Of a DNA stretch of 25,091 nt, positions 15,045-22,389 are shown piece by piece. Position 1 is the first letter of the stretch. Each line of letters begins with the position of its first letter. The stretch is from CAYYWV01 sp964475385 (GTDB taxonomy: Bacteria > Pseudomonadota > Alphaproteobacteria > JAAXGF01), in NCBI GenBank assembly GCA_964475385.1, contig CAYYWV010000033.1, positions 1-25,091 of the forward strand, read 5' to 3'. The notes beneath the pieces are model-generated. The model did not search any database. It saw nothing but the letters and a program-made list of their open reading frames with translations, and had not been told where the DNA came from. The translations under genes and the position numbers were made by a program.

Positions 15045-15988
15045 AACGCCTCGCCCGGCCCCAAACCGGCGGCCTGCTTGCGCTTGCGTTGGTGATCGCC
15101 GCGCTGCCGGCGGTGCTCTCCAACGCCTTTTTCCTCGACGTCGCGATCCTGGTTGGGATCAACGCGATCGTCTGCGTCGGCCTTAATCTCCTGGTCGGCT
15201 ATGCCGGCCAAATCAGCCTGGGTCACGCCGGATTCTTCGGGCTCGGAGCCTACACATCGACCATTCTGGTTGGCGAGTATGGCTGGCCGCCGCTCGCGGC
15301 GCTCCTTGCGGGCGCGATTGGGGTTGCGATCCTCGCCTTCGCGATCGCCCGGCCGATCATGAAGCTTAAGGGCCACTATCTCGCCATGGGAACCCTCGGC
15401 ATGGGGATCGTGATCGCAATCGTCCTTAACCAAGAGGTTGATCTGACCGGAGGCCCCGACGGCATGCCGGTCGAACCCTTCACGATCCTGGGCTGGGAGC
15501 CGACGGACGAGATCGCCTGGTACTGGATCGTCGGCGGTCTGTTGCTGGTCTCGGTTTGGCTTGCGCTCAACCTTATCCACTCGCCGGTCGGGCGCGCCCT
15601 GCGCGCGGTTCACGGCTCCGAGGCGGCGGCCGCGGTCGCCGGCGTCGATGTCGCCCATTACAAGATTCTGGTGTTCGTGGTCTCGACCGTGTTCGCAAGC
15701 GTCGCCGGCAGCCTGTTCGCTCATTACGCGGGCTTCATCACGCCGTCCGAAGCCGGCTTCATCCGTTCGATCGAGTTCATCACCATGGTGGTGCTCGGCG
15801 GCATGGCGTCGGTCTTCGGCGCGGTGGTGGGGGCAGCGATCCTGACCACGCTGCCGCAGCTTCTCGCCGCGCTTCACGATTACGAGATGCTGGTCTTCGG
15901 CGCGGTTTTGATCGGCACTATGATCTTCATGCGCAAGGGGCTGGTGCCGAGCGTCGTCGAGATCCTGCGTCGGAGGCGGGCGGCGTGA
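15041..15988 (+). CDS. livM: Liv-type ABC permease (LivM-like)
   Basis: Second permease of the importer, 315 residues. The GLNLLVGYAGQISLGHAGFF segment (about 47-66) and LKGHYLAMGTLGMGIV are LivM hallmarks, followed by TGGPDGMPV and the RALRAVHGSEAAAAVAGVD coupling loop. The start ATG overlaps the livH stop. The same frame is open upstream to 14108, but that stretch is antiparallel to no homologous sequence and lies over livH in another frame, so it is not coding. The GTG of livG overlaps its stop (GTGA). Confidence 0.92.
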   Translation: MKRLARPQTGGLLALALVIAALPAVLSNAFFLDVAILVGINAIVCVGLNLLVGYAGQISLGHAGFFGLGAYTSTILVGEYGWPPLAALLAGAIGVAILAFAIARPIMKLKGHYLAMGTLGMGIVIAIVLNQEVDLTGGPDGMPVEPFTILGWEPTDEIAWYWIVGGLLLVSVWLALNLIHSPVGRALRAVHGSEAAAAVAGVDVAHYKILVFVVSTVFASVAGSLFAHYAGFITPSEAGFIRSIEFITMVVLGGMASVFGAVVGAAILTTLPQLLAALHDYEMLVFGAVLIGTMIFMRKGLVPSVVEILRRRRAA

Positions 15989-16755
15989 CGCTTTTGCGCA
16001 TCGAGGGGCTGGGCAAGGCGTTCGGCGCCTTCTGGGCGGTGCGCGATCTCAGCTTCACGATCGCGCCCGGCGCGATCCATTCGATCATCGGGCCGAACGG
16101 CGCCGGAAAGACGACGCTGTTCAACCTGATCTCCGGGCTTTACATGCCAAGCACAGGGCGCATTCTGCTCGGGGACAAGGACGTGACCGGCCTGCCGCCC
16201 TATGCGCTTGCGGCGCACGGGATTTCGCGCACCTTCCAGAATCTCCAGATCTTCTTCAACATGAGCGCGATCGAGAACGTGATGGTCGGGCGGCACCTTC
16301 TGTGCGACCGCCGCTTTCTGCCCGCTCTGTTCGGCGCGCGCTCGATCGCCCGCGGCGACGCCGAGGCCCGCGAGGCGGCCGCCGAAATCATGCGCTTCGT
16401 CGGCATCGGCGACTACATCGACGCGGACCCCGGTTCCATGCCCTACGGCGCGCTCAAGCGGCTCGAGATCGCCCGGGCGCTCGCCAGCAACCCCCGGCTG
16501 ATGCTGCTCGACGAACCGGCCGCCGGCCTCAACCCGGTCGAAACCCAGGCCATCGACGATCTCATCCAGGCGATCGCCGAGACCGGCGCCACGGTGATGC
16601 TGGTCGAGCACGATATGCGCCTCGTGATGGGGGTCTCGGACCACATTCTGGTGCTCGAAGGCGGGCGCAAGCTGGCCGAGGGCGGAGCTTACGAGATCCG
16701 CCACAACCCCGAGGTGGTCGAGGCTTATCTCGGCCACGCTGGAAGGGACCGCTGA
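15985..16755 (+). CDS. livG: Liv-type ABC ATPase (LivG-like)
   Basis: First of the paired ATPases, 256 residues, starting at a GTG that overlaps the livM stop and has GGAGG about eight bases upstream. Walker A GPNGAGKTT (36-44), RTFQNLQIFFNMSAIENVMVG around the Q-loop, Walker B LMLLDEPAAGLNPVE and the switch histidine in VEHDM are present. The signature reads MPYGALKRLEIARAL; the family has a YG-type signature where other ABC proteins have SGGQ, and the Ala-Leu after YG is a mild departure from the usual Gln/Arg-rich form. The long insert between Q-loop and signature is typical of LivG. The stop overlaps the livF ATG by one base. Confidence 0.93.
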   Translation: MTLLRIEGLGKAFGAFWAVRDLSFTIAPGAIHSIIGPNGAGKTTLFNLISGLYMPSTGRILLGDKDVTGLPPYALAAHGISRTFQNLQIFFNMSAIENVMVGRHLLCDRRFLPALFGARSIARGDAEAREAAAEIMRFVGIGDYIDADPGSMPYGALKRLEIARALASNPRLMLLDEPAAGLNPVETQAIDDLIQAIAETGATVMLVEHDMRLVMGVSDHILVLEGGRKLAEGGAYEIRHNPEVVEAYLGHAGRDR

Positions 16756-17459
16756 TGCTGCTCGAGATCGAGGGGCTCTCCTGCCACTACGGGCGCATCC
16801 AGGCGCTCGCCGATATCGACATCGCGGTCGAACGCGGCGAGCTCGTCGCCCTCGTCGGCGCCAACGGCGCGGGCAAGACGACGCTCTTGCGCACGCTCTC
16901 GGGCATCCTGCCGGCCAGCGGCGGGACCGTGCGCCTGGACGGGGCCGACATCACCCGGCTGTCGGCGAGCGCGCGGGTGCGGCTCGGCATCACCCAGGTG
17001 CCCGAGGGCCGGCAGGTTTTCGGCCCCATGACGGTCGAGGACAACCTGCGCCTCGGCGCGTTCACGCGGCCCGCGGCCGAGGCCGCGCGGACGATCGAGG
17101 AGATGTACGCCATGTTCCCGGCCCTGAAGGAGAAGCGCCGCGAGAGCGCGGATACGCTTTCGGGCGGCCAGCAACAGATGCTGGCCATCGCCCGGGCGCT
17201 GATGGCGCGGCCGCGGATTCTTCTGATGGACGAGCCCAGCATGGGCCTTTCGCCGCGTCTGATCGACGAGACCTTCGAGACCATCGTCCGGCTGCGCGAG
17301 GCCGGCGCCACCATCCTGCTCGTCGAGCAGAACGCCTTCATGGCGCTTGGAATCGCCGACCGCGCTTATGTGCTCGAAGCCGGACGCATCACGCTGTCCG
17401 GCCCGGGGCGGGCGCTGATGGACAACGAAAAGGTGAAGGAGGCTTACCTCGGCCTCTGA
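16755..17459 (+). CDS. livF: Liv-type ABC ATPase (LivF-like)
   Basis: Second ATPase, 234 residues. It begins LLEIEGLSCHYGRIQAL, followed by Walker A GANGAGKTT and the LivF-specific QVPEGRQVFGPMTVEDNL segment. The signature LSGGQQQMLAIARAL, Walker B LLMDEPSMGLSP and the switch region LLVEQNA (Gln in place of His, normal for LivF) are intact. The start overlaps the livG stop by one base and is served by GGAAGGGA. This is the last gene of the liv operon; only 19 bases separate its stop from the 3' end of the convergent paaK gene. Confidence 0.93.
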   Translation: MLLEIEGLSCHYGRIQALADIDIAVERGELVALVGANGAGKTTLLRTLSGILPASGGTVRLDGADITRLSASARVRLGITQVPEGRQVFGPMTVEDNLRLGAFTRPAAEAARTIEEMYAMFPALKEKRRESADTLSGGQQQMLAIARALMARPRILLMDEPSMGLSPRLIDETFETIVRLREAGATILLVEQNAFMALGIADRAYVLEAGRITLSGPGRALMDNEKVKEAYLGL

Positions 17460-17478
17460 ACCGCCTCCGCACTCACGC

Positions 17479-18795
17479 TCAGCCCAGGTTGCGCAAATCC
17501 CGCACCCGCTTGGCCTTGCCCATCGAGCGTTCGACGCTGCCCACCGGCGCCACGCGCACGCCCGCGCTCACCCCGATCAGGGACTTGATGTGGTGGGCGA
17601 GCTCGCGCGCGCAATCGTCGCCGATCTCGTCCAGGGCGTAAGCGTGTTCGGGTTTGATCTCGACCACCACGTCGAGGGTGTCGAGCTGGCCCTCGCGGCG
17701 CACCTCGAGGACGTAATGGGGCGAAAGCCGGGCGTCCTTGAGGATCTGCTCTTCGATCTGCGAGGGGAACACGTTCACCCCGCGGATGATGAGCATGTCG
17801 TCGGTGCGCCCGGTCACCCGCTCCATCCGGCGCATGGAGCGCGCGGTTCCGGGCATAAGCCGAGTGAGGTCGCGGGTCCGGTAGCGGATGACCGGAAAGG
17901 CCTCCTTGGTCAGCGAGGTGAACACGAGCTCGCCCTTCTCGCCCTCGGGCAGCACCGCGCCGGTCTCGGGGTCGACCACCTCGGGGTAGAAGTGGTCCTC
18001 CCAGATGTGCAGGCCGTCCTTGGCCTCGATGCACTCGCAGGCGACCCCGGGGCCGATGACCTCGGAAAGACCGTAAAGGTCGATCGCGTGCATGTCGAAC
18101 CGGGTCTCGATCTCGCGGCGCATCGATTCGGTCCAGGGCTCGGCCCCGTGCAGCCCGATCCTGAGCGAGGTCTCGCGCGGGTCCAGGCCCTGGCGTTCGA
18201 ACTCGTCGGCGATGGCCAGAAGATAGGACGGCGTGACCATGATGATGTCGGGGCGGAAGTCCTGAATGAGCTGGACCTGGCGCTCGGTCTGCCCGCCCGA
18301 GACCGGCACCACCATGCAGCCCAGCCGCTCGGCCCCGTAATGGACGCCGAGGCCGCCGGTGAACAGGCCGTAGCCATAAGCGACATGGACGATATCGCCC
18401 GGCCGCCCGCCCGCGGCGACGGTGCAGCGCGCCATCAGGGCCGCCCAGTTGTCGATGTCCTTTTTCGTGTAGCCGACGACGATCGGCTTGCCGGTGGTTC
18501 CGCTGGAGGCGTGAACGCGGACCACCCGCTCGCGCGGCACGGCGAACAGGCCGAAAGGATAGTTGCGGCGCAGGTCGTCCTTCACCGTAAAGGGAAACGC
18601 GGCGAGGTCGGAAAGCGCGCGCAGATCGCTCGGGTGGACGCCGGCGGCATCAAACTTTTTGCGGTAGTGGGGAACGTTCTCGTAGGCGTGCGAAAGCGTC
18701 CACTTGAGCCGCTCGAGCTGGAGAGCTTCGATCTCGTCGCGGCTCGCCGTCTCGATCGGGTCGAGAAGAGCCTTGTCCGGTGCCTCAGCGTTCAT
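17479..18795 (-). CDS. paaK: Phenylacetate-CoA ligase (PaaK-like, AMP-forming)
   Basis: Cytosolic adenylate-forming enzyme of 438 residues that converts phenylacetate or a related aryl-acetate, ATP and CoA to the CoA thioester. The phosphate loop SSGTTGKP lies at 97-104. The YGYGLFTGGLGVHYGAE segment, DLYGLSEVIGPGVA and the late RTDDMLIIRGVNVFPSQIE segment are characteristic of PaaK, and the length is normal for the family. GGGAGG lies seven bases before the ATG at 18795. It is the last gene of the minus-strand cluster, 64 bases behind korC. No paa ring-oxidation genes are in the window, so whether the product goes to aerobic or anaerobic breakdown is unknown. The same enzyme class accompanies indolepyruvate or phenylglyoxylate oxidoreductases in anaerobic aromatic pathways. 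Confidence 0.93.
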   Translation of the reverse strand: MNAEAPDKALLDPIETASRDEIEALQLERLKWTLSHAYENVPHYRKKFDAAGVHPSDLRALSDLAAFPFTVKDDLRRNYPFGLFAVPRERVVRVHASSGTTGKPIVVGYTKKDIDNWAALMARCTVAAGGRPGDIVHVAYGYGLFTGGLGVHYGAERLGCMVVPVSGGQTERQVQLIQDFRPDIIMVTPSYLLAIADEFERQGLDPRETSLRIGLHGAEPWTESMRREIETRFDMHAIDLYGLSEVIGPGVACECIEAKDGLHIWEDHFYPEVVDPETGAVLPEGEKGELVFTSLTKEAFPVIRYRTRDLTRLMPGTARSMRRMERVTGRTDDMLIIRGVNVFPSQIEEQILKDARLSPHYVLEVRREGQLDTLDVVVEIKPEHAYALDEIGDDCARELAHHIKSLIGVSAGVRVAPVGSVERSMGKAKRVRDLRNLG

Positions 18796-18859
18796 CCGAT
18801 GCCTCCCAAATCCGTGTTGTTCTTCTTAAGTTAAAGTTCGGAATGCGCTTTCTCGCCCC

Positions 18860-19420
18860 TCAGACGCCGGTCGCGGCCCGCGGCGCATCCTTCGACGCGG
18901 TCATGGCGTAGCCGGCCTCGCAGGCTTCGAGATTGAGATCGAGGAACTTGGCCGGCGCCCCGGCGCGCACCGCCTCGCGCAGCGCTTCGAAGCCGCAGAT
19001 CCCGCCGAGCCCGATCAACGCCCCGAGCGCGACGATGTTGGCGACGCGCTCGTTGCCCAGGCGGAGCGCGGTCTTGACGAGAGGAAGCGCGTGGACCTTG
19101 CGGCCCCCTTCGGGCGGCTCGGGCACGCGGCGCGAATCGGCGACGATCACGGTCTTCGCGCCCAGAAGGCCGAGCGAGACCGAAACCGCGCTCTGATCGA
19201 GAACGACCAGGTAGTCGAGCGCCGTGACCAGCGGGTATGCGATCGGCCCGTCGCTGACCACCAGGTCCGAGCGGCTGACCCCGCCGCGCGAGGTCGGCTC
19301 GTAGCTCTGCGAGCGGGCGACCCACTGGCCTTCGAGGTTGAGGGCCTCGGCGAGGATTCTCGCCGAGAGCTGAAGCCCCTGGCCGCCGGCGCCGCTGAAA
19401 CGAATCTCCAGGCTCGCCAT
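18860..19420 (-). CDS. korC: 2-Oxoacid:ferredoxin oxidoreductase, gamma subunit (KorC-like)
   Basis: Gamma subunit of a 2-oxoacid:acceptor oxidoreductase, 186 residues. It shows the CoA/nucleotide-type loop GAGGQG at 10-15 and the segment SYEPTSRGGVSRSDLVVSD, both typical of this family. It would assemble with the KorA and KorB proteins encoded just upstream; korB ends 12 bases before this start. The usual fourth, ferredoxin-like delta subunit is not encoded as a separate gene here; a matching domain is fused to the iorB product. The substrate cannot be read from this subunit. Confidence 0.88.
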   Translation of the reverse strand: MASLEIRFSGAGGQGLQLSARILAEALNLEGQWVARSQSYEPTSRGGVSRSDLVVSDGPIAYPLVTALDYLVVLDQSAVSVSLGLLGAKTVIVADSRRVPEPPEGGRKVHALPLVKTALRLGNERVANIVALGALIGLGGICGFEALREAVRAGAPAKFLDLNLEACEAGYAMTASKDAPRAATGV

Positions 19421-19432
19421 CGCCGTCTCGAA

Positions 19433-20281
19433 TCAGCGCGTCTTGGCGCGCAGGCGTTCGACGCGCTCGCGGTAAAGGCGGCCGTACTCGGGCCGGTCGT
19501 TGCGCGCGAGAACGCCCGTCTTCAAGCTGTTGGGCCGGAAAGGCCGATCGACCGCGTTGCCGTAGGCCTCGGGACGCATGGCCGCCTTCTGGCTCAACAT
19601 CATCTCGGGCGATTCGCCGAGGTCGTTCTTGCGCCCGAAAATCTCGGTGCAGTCCGAGATCACCTCGACGAAAGCGAAGCCGGGATGGGCGATCGCCTCG
19701 CGGATCAGGGTCTTGAGCGACGGCGTCTGAAGCGTCACCTCGCGCCCGACAAGCCCGGCGCCGGCCGCGATCGCAAGCGCGCAAGCGTCGAACACGGGCT
19801 CGATGCTGCCGGCCGGCGTGGTCGTCGTATAACGGCTTTGGCTGGTCGTCGGCGAGGCTTGGCCGCCGGTCATGCCGTAGACCTCGTTGTTGAGCATCAG
19901 GCAGGTCATGTTGAGATTGCGCCGGCAGGCGTGGATCAGATGGTTGCCGCCGATGGCGAGGCAGTCGCCGTCGCCGGTGATCACCACCACCGTAAGGTCG
20001 GGCCGGGTGATCGCGAGTCCGGTCGCAAACGCGAGCGGCCGGCCGTGGGTGACGTGGAAGGTGTTGGCGTCGACATAAGCGCCGATCCGGCCCGAGCAGC
20101 CGATCCCTGAGACGATGGCGAGCTTGTCCTTGTCGATGCCGAGCTCGTGAACCGCCCAAAGGAGCGCGCGCAGCGCGATCCCGTGGCCGCAGCCCGGACA
20201 GAGGAAATGCGGGAACAGGCGCTCGCGCAGGTAGCTGCGGATGTTGAACGTCTCGACGCTGCGTTCGGTTTGCGCGGTCAT
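19433..20281 (-). CDS. korB: 2-Oxoacid:ferredoxin oxidoreductase, beta subunit (KorB-like, thiamine diphosphate binding)
   Basis: Catalytic thiamine-diphosphate and iron-sulfur subunit, 282 residues. It has CPGCGHG (Cys28, Cys31), Cys63 in GIGCSGR, and the thiamine motif GDGDCLAIGGNHLIH (104-118) ending at Asn132-Asn133, followed by VYGMTGGQASPTT. This pattern matches the KorB branch (2-oxoglutarate and relatives) and is close to 2-oxoisovalerate and phenylglyoxylate enzymes, so the exact oxoacid is open. Only one base separates its start from the korA stop, indicating tight coupling. Reaction: oxoacid plus CoA plus oxidised ferredoxin to acyl-CoA, carbon dioxide and reduced ferredoxin. Confidence 0.92.
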   Translation of the reverse strand: MTAQTERSVETFNIRSYLRERLFPHFLCPGCGHGIALRALLWAVHELGIDKDKLAIVSGIGCSGRIGAYVDANTFHVTHGRPLAFATGLAITRPDLTVVVITGDGDCLAIGGNHLIHACRRNLNMTCLMLNNEVYGMTGGQASPTTSQSRYTTTTPAGSIEPVFDACALAIAAGAGLVGREVTLQTPSLKTLIREAIAHPGFAFVEVISDCTEIFGRKNDLGESPEMMLSQKAAMRPEAYGNAVDRPFRPNSLKTGVLARNDRPEYGRLYRERVERLRAKTR

Positions 20282-20282
20282 T

Positions 20283-21422
20283 TCACGCGGCCTCCTCGAT
20301 CCGGGCGAGCAGATCGGCGGGATCGATCGGCTCGCCGTCGATCCGGTGAACGCCGGCGACCCGCGCCGCCGCGCCGAGAATCCGCTCGACCTCGAGAACG
20401 AGCTGGCCCGCGTTCATCTCGGGCACCAGCACTTGGCGCGCCTTGGCCGCCGCTTCGCGCAGCGCGGCCTCGGGAAACGGCCACAAGGTGATGGGCCGGA
20501 ACAGACCGGCCTTGATCCCCTTGGCCCGGGCGAGCGCGACCGCGCGGCCGGCGGCGCGGGCCGCGATCCCGATGGCGACCAGAAGGATCTCGGCGTCCTC
20601 GGTCTCTTGGGTCTCGAAGGACTCGATCTCCGCGGCGTGGCGTTCGAGCTTGCCGAGGATACGGTTCGTAACCCGCGCGACCGTCTCCGGGTCTTGGGTG
20701 GGAAAGCCGTCCTCGGCGTGGGTGAGCCCGGTGGTGTGCGTCCGATAACCGTCGCCGGGGCGCGCCATCGCCGGCACCATGTCCTCGCCCGCGGCGTAAG
20801 GTTGATAGTCCTCGGGGGGACCGGAGGCCCATGGGCGGCGAACCACGGACGCGCCCGCCGGATCGGGAAGCTCGACGGTCTCGACCAAATGCCCGATCAC
20901 CTCGTCGTAGAGCACGACCACGGGCACGCGAAGACGCTCTGAGAGCGCAAAAGCGCGGATCGTCTCGTCGTAGATCTCGCGCACCGAGGCCGGCGCCAGA
21001 ACGACGATCGCGTGGTCGCCGTGGGTGCCCCAGCGGGCCTGCATGATGTCGCCCTGCGCGGGCCGGGTCGGCATCCCGGTCGAAGGCCCCCCGCGCATGA
21101 CGTTGATCACCACGCAAGGGATCTCGGCGCCCGCGGCGTAGCCCAGGTTTTCCTGCTTGAGCGAGAAGCCCGGGCCGCTGGTCGCGGTCATCGCCTTGGT
21201 CCCGCCCATGGACGCGCCGAGCACCGCGCCCATCGAGGCGATTTCGTCCTCCATCTGGAGAAAGATTCCGCCGACCCGCGGCAGCTCGGCCGCCATGCGT
21301 TCGGCGATCTCCGACGACGGCGTGATCGGATAGCCGGCGTAGAACCGGCAACCGGCGGCGATGGCCGCGAGCGCGCAGGCGTGGTTGCCTTGAAGGTTCC
21401 TGAGCTGGCCCATCGCCCTCAT
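20283..21422 (-). CDS. korA: 2-Oxoacid:ferredoxin oxidoreductase, alpha subunit (KorA-like)
   Basis: Alpha subunit of 379 residues forming the other half of the thiamine site with KorB. It begins LRNLQGNHACALAAIAAGC and has YAGYPITPSSEIAERMA (about 28-44), the MEDEIASMGAVLGASMGG segment, TSGPGFSLKQENLGYAAG and a VMRGGPSTGMPTRPAQGD loop, all standard for the family. It lacks the N-terminal gamma fusion seen in some KorA proteins, consistent with the separate korC. The ATG at 21422 has GGAGG six bases upstream; the frame stays open further upstream, but that stretch overlaps iorB and is not coding. One base separates it from the iorB stop. Confidence 0.92.
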   Translation of the reverse strand: MRAMGQLRNLQGNHACALAAIAAGCRFYAGYPITPSSEIAERMAAELPRVGGIFLQMEDEIASMGAVLGASMGGTKAMTATSGPGFSLKQENLGYAAGAEIPCVVINVMRGGPSTGMPTRPAQGDIMQARWGTHGDHAIVVLAPASVREIYDETIRAFALSERLRVPVVVLYDEVIGHLVETVELPDPAGASVVRRPWASGPPEDYQPYAAGEDMVPAMARPGDGYRTHTTGLTHAEDGFPTQDPETVARVTNRILGKLERHAAEIESFETQETEDAEILLVAIGIAARAAGRAVALARAKGIKAGLFRPITLWPFPEAALREAAAKARQVLVPEMNAGQLVLEVERILGAAARVAGVHRIDGEPIDPADLLARIEEAA

Positions 21423-21423
21423 C

Positions 21424-22338
21424 TCACGCCTCCACCGCCGCGGGCGCGGCGACCCTGACGACCTCGATGGCGAAGTCGGGACACAACCACTCGCAGATGC
21501 GGCACCCCGTGCAACGTTCGGGCGCCTTGAGCGCGACCACCTGCTCGGCGTTGAGGACGAGGCAGCGCTCGGGACACATCTTGACGCAGATGTCGCAGCC
21601 CTTGCACCAGGCGGGCGTGATCCGAAGCGTCGTCTCGTCGGCCGTGGGCGCCCCTTCGGGCGGCGGCGGGGACGGCGCGACCCGAGACGGCGCGCGGGCC
21701 GTCTCCGGCTTCGCTTTCGCCTCGCGCATCCACGCCCGGCCTGCAAGAAAGGCGCGGCTGTTGACCTCGCGGGTCTTGGGCGGGACGAACTCCGCGATCA
21801 CGGAGAGCCAGTCCTCTTCGGGGAAATCGAGCGCGGTGGACAGCGCGCCGAGAAGGACCGTGTTCGCCGCCCGCGCATTCCCGAGTTCGGTCGCGATCGC
21901 GCTCGCATCGAAGGCGAAACCGCTGCCGACCTTCTCCAACACCTCGGCCGGGGTCTCCTTGGCGTAGGCGCTCGCCGCGCCGCGCCTGCGGTCGAGGCAG
22001 GCGAAGGGGGGAACGATGTGCTGGGTGTCGGCGATGAAGACGCCGCCGTCGGCCTTCAGGTGATTGAGCCAACGCAGGCCCTCGGCCCATTCGAGCGCGA
22101 GCAGGATATCGGCCTCGCCTTTGGGGATGGTCGGCGACCAGATCCGGCCGCCGAAGCGCACGTGGCTGAACACCGCGCCGCCGCGCTTGGCCATGCCGTG
22201 GACTTCGCTTTGCTTGACCGGATGGCCTTGAAGCTGGCACAGCCGCGCCAGCACCTTCGAGACCATGATGACGCCCTGCCCGCCGACGCCGACGACGAGG
22301 ACGTTGGTGGTCCGCCCTTCTCCGTTTCGCGCATCCAT
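21424..22338 (-). CDS. iorB: Indolepyruvate oxidoreductase IorB-type gamma subunit fused to a 2x[4Fe-4S] ferredoxin (KorD-like) domain
   Basis: Fusion protein of 304 residues. Residues 1-185 or so are an IorB-type gamma domain: VLVVGVGGQGVIMVSKVLAR near the N-terminus and the IorB signature SEVHGMAKRGGAVFSHVRFG. A Pro/Ala-rich linker (about 205-235) leads to a bacterial-type ferredoxin domain with two CxxCxxCxxxCP sets: Cys245, 248, 251, 255 and Cys276, 279, 282, 286, plus an extra Cys259. That second domain resembles the stand-alone KorD delta subunit. The gene lies between iorA and korA, exactly where a korD gene would precede korA. A GTG at 22377 would add 13 basic residues; the ATG at 22338 was chosen because GAGG lies six bases upstream and the beta strand begins soon after. 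Confidence 0.87.
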   Translation of the reverse strand: MDARNGEGRTTNVLVVGVGGQGVIMVSKVLARLCQLQGHPVKQSEVHGMAKRGGAVFSHVRFGGRIWSPTIPKGEADILLALEWAEGLRWLNHLKADGGVFIADTQHIVPPFACLDRRRGAASAYAKETPAEVLEKVGSGFAFDASAIATELGNARAANTVLLGALSTALDFPEEDWLSVIAEFVPPKTREVNSRAFLAGRAWMREAKAKPETARAPSRVAPSPPPPEGAPTADETTLRITPAWCKGCDICVKMCPERCLVLNAEQVVALKAPERCTGCRICEWLCPDFAIEVVRVAAPAAVEA

Positions 22339-22389
22339 CGTCGGCCTCGACCCCCGCGGTTTGTCCTTCCTGGTCACCGGAACCGCGGC

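Noticed and set aside
21423..21746. Upstream extension of the korA frame
   Set aside because: It overlaps the ferredoxin domain of iorB and is Arg/Pro-rich; a good ribosome site supports the start at 21422.
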